DNA of 64,000 nucleotides from Sedimentibacter sp. MB31-C6 (GTDB taxonomy: Bacteria; Bacillota; Clostridia; Tissierellales; Sedimentibacteraceae). Of the stretch, positions 34,417 to 44,249 are shown piece by piece; position 1 is the first letter of the stretch, and each line of letters opens with the position of its first letter. The translations under genes and the position numbers were made by a program. The stretch covers positions 620,001 through 684,000 of the forward strand of contig NZ_CP142396.1 of NCBI RefSeq assembly GCF_035934735.1, given 5' to 3'. The notes under the pieces are model-generated. The model saw nothing but the letters and a program-made list of their open reading frames with translations. It ran no database searches and was not told the origin of the DNA.

Positions 34417-35067
34417 ATGAGTATACTTACTTTAAAAATGATAGCGCTTTTTACAATGATAACAGATCATTATGGAGCAATATTCCAAAATAATATTTAT
34501 TTATTTAGAATTATTGGTAGAATAGCCTTTCCAATATATTGTTTTTTATTAGTAGAAGGTTATTTTCACACTAGCAATGTAAAGAAGTATGCAATAAGAT
34601 TACTTATCTTTGCTTTAATTTCTGAGGTACCCTTTGATTTAGCCTTTTACAATAAGATTGATTTTGTTCATCAGAATGTTTTCTTCACACTTTTAATTGG
34701 TTTAATTATGGTGTATTTCTTAGACAATAAACAAGCAAAATACAAACTTAATAATACAATCATTATCATTATGGCTAGTATTTTATCCTTAATTTTATCT
34801 GTTGATTATAACATAATAGGTATTATTTATATTTTAGCTTTTTACTATACTAAAAGTTACCCAAAATCACAAAGATTTATTAGAGTAGCTATAATAATGT
34901 TTTTAACAAATTTCTTATCAGTAACAATTCAACAGTTTTCTCTATTATCTTTGTTGCTTTTATATTTATATAATGGAGACCTTGGTCCTCAAAATAGATT
35001 TTTGCAAATTTTATTTTATGTTGCATACCCTCTGCATTTAATATTATTTTATATTTTTTCTTTTTAA
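34417..35067 (+). CDS. TraX-family membrane protein
   Basis: A 216-aa polytopic membrane protein with about seven hydrophobic segments and the TraX/acyltransferase-like N-terminus (LKMIALFTMITDHYGAIF, then RIIGRIAFPIYCFLLVEGYFHT). Family members acetylate pilin or fimbrial proteins in plasmid systems; chromosomal copies in Firmicutes have no known role. ATG at 34417 with GGAG 6 nt upstream; an earlier in-frame TTG is less likely. Confidence 0.83.
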   Translation: MSILTLKMIALFTMITDHYGAIFQNNIYLFRIIGRIAFPIYCFLLVEGYFHTSNVKKYAIRLLIFALISEVPFDLAFYNKIDFVHQNVFFTLLIGLIMVYFLDNKQAKYKLNNTIIIIMASILSLILSVDYNIIGIIYILAFYYTKSYPKSQRFIRVAIIMFLTNFLSVTIQQFSLLSLLLLYLYNGDLGPQNRFLQILFYVAYPLHLILFYIFSF

Positions 35068-35100
35068 TTTTTCTTTAATTTCACCTTGCAATATATGATT

Positions 35101-35733
35101 TTATTTAATAAAATTTGTATATCTCTTTTTTTCAAATTCTGGCTCTTCTATTTTGTCTTTTCCAAATTCAATTAATTTCATAAGCCAAGCCATATTTTTA
35201 CCAAGAACTCTCATTATTTGAACACCTTCTTCATCTTCTATAACCTGACCTGGTTTTAAACCATAAATTACGTTCCAATAATTAGAACTTGGCATTAACA
35301 TTTCTGTATACTGTATATAATTATTTAACTGATTGTATGTAGGAACTCCACCTGAACGTCTTACAGCCACAACCGATGCTCCAACTTTATGTCTGAACAA
35401 CGACTTATTTGCATCAGCAACATAAAAGGCTCTATCTAAAAATGCCTTCATTGTTGCACTTATTGCAGAAAAATGAACTGGAGAGCCTAAAATAATACCA
35501 TCTGATTCTTTCATTTTTTGAATCCATTCATTTACTTCATCATCTATTATGCATCTTTCATTACGATTTTTAAAACATGCATTACATGCAGTACAACCGT
35601 TGATTTTCTTATTTCCAACTTGAATTATTTCAACTTCAATTCCCTGGCTTTCTAATTCATTTGTTACTATTTTTATAGCTTCATATGTGTTTCCATCATT
35701 TCTGGGACTACCATTAAATGCAACAACTTTCAT
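35101..35733 (-). CDS. iron-sulfur flavoprotein / NADPH-dependent FMN reductase family
   Basis: A 210-aa flavodoxin-fold redox protein. The FMN phosphate loop is GSPRNDGNT (8-16). The compact motif Cys47-x2-Cys50-x2-Cys53-x7-Cys61 is that of iron-sulfur flavoproteins (Isf), which carry a [4Fe-4S] cluster and FMN. GSPVHFSAISATMKAFLDRAF completes the flavin site. Electron-transfer or O2/H2O2 detoxifying roles are known in methanogen Isf; this would fit its place near perR-rbr. GAGG precedes the ATG. Confidence 0.87.
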   Translation of the reverse strand: MKVVAFNGSPRNDGNTYEAIKIVTNELESQGIEVEIIQVGNKKINGCTACNACFKNRNERCIIDDEVNEWIQKMKESDGIILGSPVHFSAISATMKAFLDRAFYVADANKSLFRHKVGASVVAVRRSGGVPTYNQLNNYIQYTEMLMPSSNYWNVIYGLKPGQVIEDEEGVQIMRVLGKNMAWLMKLIEFGKDKIEEPEFEKKRYTNFIK

Positions 35734-35881
35734 TTTTTACCTCTTTCTTTATTAATAATATATTTAATACACACTGAACAAATTAATAGATAACTTATTA
35801 ATGTGCGACATTTTTCTTATCTTTATAAGTTATTATAACATATAGCAAAGTTATGGCAAGTATAAACCACTTATAATTATT

Positions 35882-37093
35882 TTATATACTTTCTTCAACA
35901 ATGTTTAATCCTTCAATTTGCGTTCTTCTAAGATATTTAAGCACATTGGCTGAAACTTCATCCATATCGGAACTATTTAAAATTATAATCGTTAAATTCT
36001 GGTTTTGACAAATGTTGTTTAGTAATTTTATAAAGGCATTAATTATACATACACTCATAACTTCTCTTTTATACTCGTAGACAAGGTTTTCTTTTTCACT
36101 ACAGTAACTTAAAATATCACTTTGTATATATCCCAAATCCAATAATTCTTTCTCACTTAATTGGTTAATGTACTCCCCATCAATTACCGCAACTAATTTT
36201 CCAATTACATCAGAAATCCAAAAATATTCTACATTTTTCATACAATCAGAAACAATTTTTAAAGCAGGATAATTCTTATTATTAAATGAAGATTTTGAGT
36301 GCATCTTATCATAATCATCAGTTTCTCTATTAGGATGACTATCTGATAGTGTTAATCTTATTTCATTATATTTGTCTCTAAGTTTATTAGAAGGAGATAT
36401 ACCTAAACTTCCTGCCAACAAATTACTAAAGTTATTGTAATATGTTATTGCTGAAACCCTCTTTCCGCACTTGACATATATATCTAGTATCTTCAACACC
36501 ATATCCTCATCATAAGGTTCAATTTCAAGAACTTCATTTATAATTTCTAGACTATCATTATAATTATCATCCTTTTCATAAAGTTCTACTAAACGCTTTA
36601 ATATTTTAACCTTACGTTGTTCAAAATTTATCCTTTCAAAAATAATAAGATCATTAAACTCATCACATTTGTTAAAATAACAGCCCTCTAATAAATCCCC
36701 TCTGAATAACTGTTTAAGTTTTATAATACTATCTATAGAGTCCTTTTGATTTGGTTTGAATTTCATTATATCATAAATATCACATTTAAATTCATAATCC
36801 CTATTTATAGAACAACAATCATTATCTACGCGAAGGAATGGATGACCTTTTTCATCCTCGCCAATATTTTTCTTTATAAGCCATAAGTTATATCTTAAAT
36901 TATATCTTGCAGCTTCAATATTACTGTCAGGCCATAGATAACCAACGATTTTATCTCTACTTAAATATCGTTTTTCATTAAGCACAAGAAGGCATATTAA
37001 AGCTATCGCTTTATTTCCTAATTGGTCCTCAATTCCCTTACCTTGATATTCAATTTTTGATTTGCCCAAAAAATAAATATTCAACATATCCAT
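35882..37093 (-). CDS. SARP-type regulator (OmpR-like DNA-binding + BTAD)
   Basis: A 403-aa transcription factor. Residues 5-95 form an OmpR-like winged helix (NKAIALICLLVLNEKRYLSRDKIVGYLWP). Residues 98-245 form a bacterial transcriptional activation domain with TPR-like repeats (DDNYNDSLEIINEVLEIEPYDEDMVLKILDIYVKCG split across helices). Residues 270-403 are an unrecognised sensor or effector region with no ATPase P-loop. It follows the amidohydrolase gene by 9 nt, so it is the last gene of the NhaC-M20-amidohydrolase operon and its likely regulator. It differs from long LuxR/AfsR-type relatives by size. Confidence 0.82.
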   Translation of the reverse strand: MDMLNIYFLGKSKIEYQGKGIEDQLGNKAIALICLLVLNEKRYLSRDKIVGYLWPDSNIEAARYNLRYNLWLIKKNIGEDEKGHPFLRVDNDCCSINRDYEFKCDIYDIMKFKPNQKDSIDSIIKLKQLFRGDLLEGCYFNKCDEFNDLIIFERINFEQRKVKILKRLVELYEKDDNYNDSLEIINEVLEIEPYDEDMVLKILDIYVKCGKRVSAITYYNNFSNLLAGSLGISPSNKLRDKYNEIRLTLSDSHPNRETDDYDKMHSKSSFNNKNYPALKIVSDCMKNVEYFWISDVIGKLVAVIDGEYINQLSEKELLDLGYIQSDILSYCSEKENLVYEYKREVMSVCIINAFIKLLNNICQNQNLTIIILNSSDMDEVSANVLKYLRRTQIEGLNIVEESI

Positions 37094-37102
37094 GTCCTAT
37101 CC

Positions 37103-38638
37103 TTATCCAAGTTTGTTAAAAAGAATTTCACCTGATTTTATAGTTACATTTACCTTTATATTCTCTATTTGATCTAATGGCACTGAAATAATATCCTTGT
37201 CCAAAATTACTATATCAGCTAATTTCCCAGCAGTTAAGGAGCCCTTTTCATTTTCTTCAAAAATACCGTATGCTCCATTACAAGTAAACATTTTCAACGC
37301 TTCATAAATATCAACTCTATGCTCTTCAACTGGATGGTTTACAGCTGAGTGAATCCCCAAGAGTGGCCTCGGCTCAGTAATATCGCTGTCTGAACCACCA
37401 CAAATAATTACACCTTTGTCAATAATTTCTTTAAAAGGATTACTACGTACATAATTATCTCCCAACCTCTGTTCATACATTTTTCCTTGTCCACCCCAAT
37501 AGGTCTCATAAGTTGGTTGCATGGAAAATATGATTCCTAGCTCTTTTGCTCTCTTGATTTGTTTTTCATTAGCTAATTCCGCATGCTCAAGCCTATGACG
37601 AAGTCCAGTTATACCTGTTTGATAAAGTGCATATTCATGGGCATTAAGTGCTAATTCGATAGCTCTATCACCAATGGTATATAAAGCTAATTGAAGATTA
37701 TTTTTATAACATTTTAAAACAAAGTCATTTATTTCCTGTTGAGTTAACAGGAGGCTACCCATAGTACCTGGATAATCTGCATATTCAAAAGAAAGGGCTG
37801 CAGTTCTGGCTCCTAATGTACCATCGACATAAAGGCATCCGCCTACTCTTTTTAATCCCATTGAAATTATTTTCTCAATATCCATAGTTTGATAAAAAAG
37901 CACCATATCTATCGGGAATTCTTTACCATGTTCATATAAGAACTCAGCATCCTTATCGCTGTACATAAATCCGCCTTCCATGGCATTTACGGTAGTAATA
38001 CCATTCATTAAAAGGGTAGCCATAATATCTGATATAGCCTTTTTTCTACCAATATCAGCAATATTTTTTAATATATTAGTACGTAGAATTGCATTTGCAT
38101 GTTTTCTAAAAATACCTGTAGGCATCTGCTTTTCATCCATCTCTATACCTTCTGCTGTAAATGGTATTTTAAAATATAACATAGCATAGGTATTAAGCAT
38201 GCTTACCTGATATTCATAGGAATTAAGCAAAACCGGTATATCGTTACAATACTTGTCCAACAATGTTCTGTCGGGGAATTTTTTTTCCTTAAATTGTCCT
38301 TCATTAAGTCGTATTCCACGAATATAGCTTCCTGCAAAGGATTTAGAAGCTTCTTTTATTTGTTGGCCTAACTCCTCATGGGTCTTTACTCCACTCAAAT
38401 CAAGACTCACAGAATTAAGTGCAGTCTGAACAACATGGAAATGACTATCAATGAACCCTGGCAACACGGTATTTCCATTAACGTCAAATATAATTGTATT
38501 ATTTCCTACAAGGGACTCATATTCTAAACCAACTCCCGTTGCAATAATTCTACTTTGTTCAATGGCAATCCAGTCCTTAATTTCTCTTCCTTCCATAGTC
38601 ATGCATTTTCCATTTTTTATTAGAATATCCGCGTGCAT
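37103..38638 (-). CDS. YtcJ-type amidohydrolase (Amidohydro_3), paralogue 1
   Basis: A metal-dependent amidohydrolase of 511 aa, in the group of N-substituted formamide deformylase and YtcJ. It has the N-terminal beta-sandwich (DILIKNGKCMTMEG), the metal motif GFIDSHFHVV, later RLEHAEL, and the catalytic Asp in CGGSDSDITEPRP, then GKLADIVILDKD at the end. It would cleave an amide, N-acyl or cyclic C-N bond. ATG at 38638 with GGAGG 7 nt upstream. It is clearly paralogous to the next gene and to a third copy 10 kb away. Confidence 0.87.
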   Translation of the reverse strand: MHADILIKNGKCMTMEGREIKDWIAIEQSRIIATGVGLEYESLVGNNTIIFDVNGNTVLPGFIDSHFHVVQTALNSVSLDLSGVKTHEELGQQIKEASKSFAGSYIRGIRLNEGQFKEKKFPDRTLLDKYCNDIPVLLNSYEYQVSMLNTYAMLYFKIPFTAEGIEMDEKQMPTGIFRKHANAILRTNILKNIADIGRKKAISDIMATLLMNGITTVNAMEGGFMYSDKDAEFLYEHGKEFPIDMVLFYQTMDIEKIISMGLKRVGGCLYVDGTLGARTAALSFEYADYPGTMGSLLLTQQEINDFVLKCYKNNLQLALYTIGDRAIELALNAHEYALYQTGITGLRHRLEHAELANEKQIKRAKELGIIFSMQPTYETYWGGQGKMYEQRLGDNYVRSNPFKEIIDKGVIICGGSDSDITEPRPLLGIHSAVNHPVEEHRVDIYEALKMFTCNGAYGIFEENEKGSLTAGKLADIVILDKDIISVPLDQIENIKVNVTIKSGEILFNKLG

Positions 38639-38715
38639 CAAATTTCCTCCGAAATATTAATCTAATTTATATAAAACCAGTTCATTGATTATCATACCAT
38701 ACTATTTTTATCTGA

Positions 38716-40344
38716 TTATACCATATATACTCGTTTTCCTGCAACAATTGTCATTAAAACATTAACATTTAACAATTCTTCTTCCTTAGATTCAAAGGGA
38801 TTTCTATCAACAACGACCATATCTGCAAATTTACCAATTTCTAATGTACCCAATTTATTTTCTTGACCAGTTGCAACATGAACATTCTTTGTAAATAAGG
38901 AAAAGGCTTCAAATATCGATAGTTTTTCTTTAGGTGAAAAACCTCCTTCAGGATATCCATCCATGTCCTTTCTTGATACAGCAGCATAAATTCCTTTCAT
39001 TGGATCAAAGTATTCCACTGGACAATCGGACCCTCCAGTTTGTATCAAACCTTCATTCATCAATGTTTTCCAACAATAAGATTTTTTAGTCCTTTCTTGT
39101 CCTATTCTATCTTCAATCCAGTGTAAATCAGTACATAAAAAAATAGGCTGTATATCTAGAATAATCGGAAGTTTCTTCATGCGTTCTAATAAATCACTAT
39201 CAACCATTTGTGCATGTATAATACGGAAAGGAAGTCGTTGCTTTTGCTCTTCTTCTAACATACCTCTTTTTCTTGTTTCTAATAAAGTATATTCAATAGC
39301 TGTTAATGTCATATCCATTGCAGCATCTCCTATAGCATGTATTGCAGGCTGAAGTCCCCTTTCATATCCATCTAAAACTCTTTTATTCAATTCTTCCTGA
39401 GTACATATAATAAATCCACAATTTCCTTCATCATCGCAATATGGTTCCTTAAGAGCAGCTGATCTAGATCCTAATGACCCATCAGTAAATAGTTTATAAG
39501 AACCATATTGAACTAATCTATAGGGATCATCCTTTTGTTGTTGAGTTAGATTCTCCTTATCAAATAGTTCATCTAAGCAAACAGTTACCCTGACAGGAAG
39601 TTTACCTTCTTCTTCAAATGATTTATATAGTTTAATATCTTCATTGTATCTCCAAATCTTTGCTGCATAAGTATGAATTGTAGTAACTCCTTTTGAAGCC
39701 ATGTCAGCAAATACCTGTAACATAATTTTTTGCTTTTCCTTTTCATCAGATAAAGGATCAGGAATTATTTCATCAAATATTTTAGTACATTGCTCCCTAA
39801 GTATACCATTTGGCTCTCCATCAGAATCAAATTCTACAATTCCACCTGTTCCTCCATCGTATCCTTTCCCAATTCCCGCAATTTCCAGTGCCTTGGAATT
39901 TGCAACTATCGCATGAAGACAACATCTCCTTATAACAATAGGATGTTCACTACTTATTTTATCTAAATCATATCTTGTTGGAAAACGGTTCTCTTTAAAC
40001 TTACTTTGATCAAAATTGACACCCTTAATCCAATTTCCTTTAGGCGTTTCACTTGCTTTTTTACTTATTAACTCAATCATTTGTTCTATACTACGTGCCG
40101 ATTCCAAATTAACAGAAGTTTGATTTTGACAATATGCATACATATGCATATGTGAATCTGCTAATCCTGGTACTACCGTTTTACCTTTTAAATCTACTAC
40201 TTCACTACTTTCATAATTTTTTGCTTCTTTATTAGTTCCTACAAACTTAATAATACCATCCTTAATACCTATAGCCTCTACATTTTTACCTTCCTCTTCC
40301 ATTGTATATATTTTTCCATTAACAAGTAATGTGTCAAATTTCAT
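38716..40344 (-). CDS. YtcJ-type amidohydrolase (Amidohydro_3), paralogue 2
   Basis: A 542-aa member of the same family: DTLLVNGKIYTMEEEG at the start, metal motif GLADSHMHMYAYC, HAIGDAAMDMTL, RIIHAQMVDSD, and the catalytic Asp in TGGSDCPVEYFDPM. The KFADMVVVDRNPF end is typical. ATG at 40344 with GGAGGATAGT directly before it; a longer frame upstream has no ribosome site. It sits between the M20 hydrolase and paralogue 1. Close neighbours suggest both act on related N-acylated or cyclic amides. Confidence 0.88.
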   Translation of the reverse strand: MKFDTLLVNGKIYTMEEEGKNVEAIGIKDGIIKFVGTNKEAKNYESSEVVDLKGKTVVPGLADSHMHMYAYCQNQTSVNLESARSIEQMIELISKKASETPKGNWIKGVNFDQSKFKENRFPTRYDLDKISSEHPIVIRRCCLHAIVANSKALEIAGIGKGYDGGTGGIVEFDSDGEPNGILREQCTKIFDEIIPDPLSDEKEKQKIMLQVFADMASKGVTTIHTYAAKIWRYNEDIKLYKSFEEEGKLPVRVTVCLDELFDKENLTQQQKDDPYRLVQYGSYKLFTDGSLGSRSAALKEPYCDDEGNCGFIICTQEELNKRVLDGYERGLQPAIHAIGDAAMDMTLTAIEYTLLETRKRGMLEEEQKQRLPFRIIHAQMVDSDLLERMKKLPIILDIQPIFLCTDLHWIEDRIGQERTKKSYCWKTLMNEGLIQTGGSDCPVEYFDPMKGIYAAVSRKDMDGYPEGGFSPKEKLSIFEAFSLFTKNVHVATGQENKLGTLEIGKFADMVVVDRNPFESKEEELLNVNVLMTIVAGKRVYMV

Positions 40345-40445
40345 ACTATCCTCCATATTATTCTTTTTTTCATCTATGCACCAATTTATAAAAAGGAAAG
40401 TCATTATTAGACCTCCCTTTTAGTTAAATATTTAATTTTGAGAAA

Positions 40446-41657
40446 TTATGAGCATAACACCTTTTCAAGGAATGAATAAACAACTTCAGCAATTTTTACA
40501 ACTGAATCTAATTCTGCATATTCATCACTTCCATGAAAATTTCCACCACTAGCACCAAATATAATTGCAGGTGCTCCTAATCTTGAACCTAAATAATTAA
40601 AATCTCCAATACTTTGAAAATATGAAATACTAGGCTTAGTTTCACATACTTCTTCAATTGTTTCTATAAAGTCTTTGGACATAGGCTCTTCTCCAGTTAT
40701 TGTATAAGGCATAAATCCTTTTGAGCCCTCAGAAGGTGCTTCTCTAAAATTAATCTTATATTCACAATCTATATTTGCTCTTTTTATAGCTTTTTCAATT
40801 TCATCTGTAATTGTCTTTTCACTTTCGCCAACAACGATATGCCAGAATAATCGTACTTTTGCGTAATCTGGTACACTACAGGCTCCACCGTCACTTTCTA
40901 GTGCTACAACACATGCAGTACCCTTGCCAAGATGTGGGTCTTCAATATATTCTACGTTTTTCAACTCACCTACTACCTTCGCTGCAGCTTCTGCTGCATT
41001 TACTCCTATTTCTGGAGTTGCTGCATGAGAAGATACTCCAAAGAACTCAATTTCTAAGCCATATCCCCCTCGAGCACCAAGGCAAACGTCTGGAAATTGA
41101 TTACCAGAAAAGCCTGCACTAGGTTCAGTTATAATTGAAAAGTCTACATCTTTTAAGTAACCTTCCTCTATGAGAGCATTAGTTCCCATTCCATAAGGAC
41201 CTTCTTCTACAGATACATATGTAGAGATGATTTTACCTTTAAAGTCTTTATGGTTTTCAACAAAGGCTTTTAATGCAATCATTGTTGCTGCACATCCAGA
41301 TTTCATGTCTAGAGCTCCAACTCCATAAAGTTTGTCGTCTTTTATTTCTCCCTTAGGATTTACAGTCCATCCATTACATAACTTAACTGTATCTAAATGA
41401 CCATTCAAACATATTACAGGACCATCTTCTTTACCTTCTATTTTTACAATAATATTCTTTCCTTTAAAACCTGTAACTTTTGATTCATGATATTCATGAA
41501 CAGCAGCTTCTATATTATTATCTTGAAACCACTTGTACACAAAATCCATAATTTTTTCTTCTTCAAAATATGGACTTTCAATGGATACTAAATCCATTAA
41601 TAACTTCGTTGTTTGATCTTTTTCAATTTTATACATTTGATATACCATTTCCTTCAT
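40446..41657 (-). CDS. M20-family deacylase/peptidase (ArgE/DapE type)
   Basis: A di-zinc amidohydrolase of 403 aa that removes an acyl or amino-acyl group. Metal ligands appear in order: LNGHLDTV, GALDMKSGCAATM, the catalytic VEEG, TEPS and the C-terminal HGSDE. The dimerisation lid domain is at about 190-300 (ARGGYGLEIEFFGVSSHAATPEIG). It lies 26 nt after the NhaC gene and 101 nt before paralogue 2. Succinyl-diaminopimelate desuccinylase and acetylornithine deacetylase are close relatives; biosynthetic neighbours are absent. The start among three early Met codons is uncertain. Confidence 0.87.
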   Translation of the reverse strand: MKEMVYQMYKIEKDQTTKLLMDLVSIESPYFEEEKIMDFVYKWFQDNNIEAAVHEYHESKVTGFKGKNIIVKIEGKEDGPVICLNGHLDTVKLCNGWTVNPKGEIKDDKLYGVGALDMKSGCAATMIALKAFVENHKDFKGKIISTYVSVEEGPYGMGTNALIEEGYLKDVDFSIITEPSAGFSGNQFPDVCLGARGGYGLEIEFFGVSSHAATPEIGVNAAEAAAKVVGELKNVEYIEDPHLGKGTACVVALESDGGACSVPDYAKVRLFWHIVVGESEKTITDEIEKAIKRANIDCEYKINFREAPSEGSKGFMPYTITGEEPMSKDFIETIEEVCETKPSISYFQSIGDFNYLGSRLGAPAIIFGASGGNFHGSDEYAELDSVVKIAEVVYSFLEKVLCS

Positions 41658-41683
41658 AAACTGATGATGATTGATGATTGTTT

Positions 41684-43111
41684 TTATTTTGAAGCATTAT
41701 CAACAACGTCCTTTGCAACGTCTTCCTTCCAAATGAATTTTCCTGTTAATGCATAAATTATTGCGACAATTGGAGTTAAATAGCATAAAAATGCAAACGG
41801 AAGATATTCAAGAGTATTTACTCCTAAAGTTCCTGTGAAAAATACTCCACACAATCCCCATGGAACTAATGGAGATGTTACTGTTCCAGAATCTTCACAA
41901 GTTCTTGAAGCTACATCACTTCTTATTCCAAGTTTTTTATAAGCAGGTAAGAACATTCTACCAGGAATTATTATTGAAACATATTGACTAGCAGAAATTA
42001 AGTTAACAAAAATTGATGAGAAAATATGAGTGATGATAAGATTTTTTGCACTTTTTGTTAAAGCTGCCATCTTGTCTAATAATGATGTCAAGGTTCCTGT
42101 TTTTTCTAAAATACCACCATAAGATAATCCTAAGTATCCTAAAGAAACAGTCCACATCATTGCCTGAATACCACCTCTGTTTAGAAGTTTATCAACTTCT
42201 GCAACTCCAGTATCTATTACAAAACCATAGTTCATAAATGACATCATCTCTAAAATATTATAACCTTGAGTAATCATTGCAAGAATCATAGCTATAATAG
42301 ACGCAATAACCATAGCTGCAAGAGCGCTTACTTTTTTAACAGCCATTATTACTATAGCTGCTAATGGAATTAAACTAATCATTGTGTATCCAAAAGAAAC
42401 ATTAAAGTTCTGAGAAATTCCACCTAAAATTGCATCTACTGCAGTTGTATCAATTGAAGATGCATTATATTTCATACCAAGTATTAAATATAATACTAGT
42501 GAAATTATAAATGCAGGAACAGTAGTAAAGAACATACTCTTAATATGTGCAAATAAATTTGTTTCTGTAACACCTGCGGCTAAATTTGTAGAATCTGATA
42601 AAGGTGATATTTTATCTCCTATAACAGCTCCTGATATAACAGCACCTGCTGTTAATGCTGGAGGTATTCCAAGTCCTATACTTATACCCATAAATGCAAC
42701 ACCAAAAGTTCCTCCAGTAGTATAACTACTACCAGTACAAACTGAAGATACACCACATATTAAAGCTGCAGTAAACAGGAACACTGAAGGATTAATTATT
42801 TTCAATCCATAGTATATAAGTGCTGGAATAGTTCCTGATGCAATAAGTGCTGGGATAAGCATACCAATAAACATAAGAATTAACATTGGAATCGTTGCAA
42901 TTTTACATCCATGCATAATTCCATCTTCTACGGCTGACCAAGTAGTACCCGTTGCCATAAGTAACAATACAGCAAATGCAATTGAAAATACAAGGGTCAA
43001 ATGAATGTCAGGACTACCAGCCACTACAACCTGAGCAATAATTATTACAAATAAAAATGCTACTATTAATAGTGAAATACTAAATGATGGTTTTTTTAAA
43101 TTTTTTTCCAT
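41684..43111 (-). CDS. NhaC-family Na+/H+ antiporter-like carrier, copy 1
   Basis: A 475-aa membrane protein with about 12 helices and the NhaC pattern (GDKISPLSDSTNLAAGVT, then the late CEDSGTVTSPLVPWGLCG). NhaC relatives exchange Na+ for H+ or for organic acids such as malate and lactate. As first gene of an operon with an M20 hydrolase and two amidohydrolases, it may carry the substrate or product rather than only protons. AGGAGGAAGATTC precedes the ATG. Confidence 0.87.
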   Translation of the reverse strand: MEKNLKKPSFSISLLIVAFLFVIIIAQVVVAGSPDIHLTLVFSIAFAVLLLMATGTTWSAVEDGIMHGCKIATIPMLILMFIGMLIPALIASGTIPALIYYGLKIINPSVFLFTAALICGVSSVCTGSSYTTGGTFGVAFMGISIGLGIPPALTAGAVISGAVIGDKISPLSDSTNLAAGVTETNLFAHIKSMFFTTVPAFIISLVLYLILGMKYNASSIDTTAVDAILGGISQNFNVSFGYTMISLIPLAAIVIMAVKKVSALAAMVIASIIAMILAMITQGYNILEMMSFMNYGFVIDTGVAEVDKLLNRGGIQAMMWTVSLGYLGLSYGGILEKTGTLTSLLDKMAALTKSAKNLIITHIFSSIFVNLISASQYVSIIIPGRMFLPAYKKLGIRSDVASRTCEDSGTVTSPLVPWGLCGVFFTGTLGVNTLEYLPFAFLCYLTPIVAIIYALTGKFIWKEDVAKDVVDNASK

Positions 43112-43252
43112 GAATCTTCCTCCTTTTTTATTTAAATCAATTATATACTCGCGATGTTGTTTTTATAGTTTAATAAAGTTTTAACAATTAAATTTATTAT
43201 AAAAATAAAAAACGTCATTATAAACACTTTTTAAACACTTTTTAAACAAATC

Positions 43253-43996
43253 CTAGAATTCTGCTTTTTTTGATAAATAATTTAAAGGAATATAGTACTT
43301 CATATAATGATTACCTAATGAATCTACATAATTACCATTAATATCAAGAGACATTACAGTTGCTCTTTTATTTATTCTAGTTATAATACCTCTTAATACT
43401 TTTCCTTCATATTCGAAGTCTACTTTATCACCAGGCTTATAACCATATTTTTGGATATTAATTTCTGTAGCACTTACTAATTTATGAGTTGATTCAGTTT
43501 GTCCAAACAAACCATATATTAAATTTTTGAAGGGTTTTTTTCTACAACTTGACTTTTTATAAATTAAAAATTCAATAACATGACAAAGTTCATGTTCAAA
43601 TATCAGCATAAGACTGTCCAATTTGTTTTTTACTACTATACCTCCAACATACTTATATCTGTCTACTTTATCAAAATCTGTTAAATGATTTAAAGAAATT
43701 TTAATTTCAAATTCAATATCTTCAGGTTTGCTTATAGCTATATTTTTTTTAGTTCTTGTATTTCCTGCAGAGCGAGTTAGTTGCCTTGATAATGTAAATT
43801 TAATTTTACCTTTAAAATTATGATGAAACCATGATTCTAAGAAAATTTCATCATAAAGTTTAAACAATATATTTAAATCATAATTTGATATGTTAGTAAA
43901 GTTATCTGACTTTATTCTAGATGTTTCAAACAACTTCACCTTTATTATATTTCTTTTATCATTTATAGTTTTTAAATCATAATTTATATTAATCAT
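43253..43996 (-). CDS. SprT-like zinc metalloprotease-domain protein
   Basis: A 247-aa protein. Residues 40-185 match the SprT-like fold, with the zincin motif His135-Glu136-L-C-His139 after LDSLMLIFE. Residues 188-240 form a small beta barrel (YKPGDKVDFEYEGKVLRGIITRINKRATVM) resembling KOW/Tudor-type nucleic-acid or peptide-binding barrels. SprT-like domains include Spartan, which removes DNA-protein crosslinks; a bacterial role is not established. No strong ribosome site is seen, so the start is provisional. Confidence 0.78.
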   Translation of the reverse strand: MININYDLKTINDKRNIIKVKLFETSRIKSDNFTNISNYDLNILFKLYDEIFLESWFHHNFKGKIKFTLSRQLTRSAGNTRTKKNIAISKPEDIEFEIKISLNHLTDFDKVDRYKYVGGIVVKNKLDSLMLIFEHELCHVIEFLIYKKSSCRKKPFKNLIYGLFGQTESTHKLVSATEINIQKYGYKPGDKVDFEYEGKVLRGIITRINKRATVMSLDINGNYVDSLGNHYMKYYIPLNYLSKKAEF

Positions 43997-44174
43997 TTAT
44001 TTTTAATTTAGTTTCTCCTTTTAAAGTTTTCAATAAATATAAACTTATAATACATTAATCTTGTAATACTTACAATATATTTTACTTTTTAAGTTTGCTT
44101 TTAACTGTAATTTTATTCTTTAATTTCATTGATAACATTTGCAATTTACATATAGTTAATTTTTTAACATCCTG

Positions 44175-44202
44175 TTGACATTATATTTTATAATATTATA
44201 AT
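44175..44202 (+). promoter_or_regulatory. promoter of the [FeFe] hydrogenase gene
   Basis: TTGACA (44175-44180), a 16-bp spacer and TATAAT (44197-44202), about 48 bp before the ATG. Confidence 0.75.
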
Positions 44203-44249
44203 AAAGCTACAGGAAGACAAGCTATATAAGAAAGGATACGTATATATTT

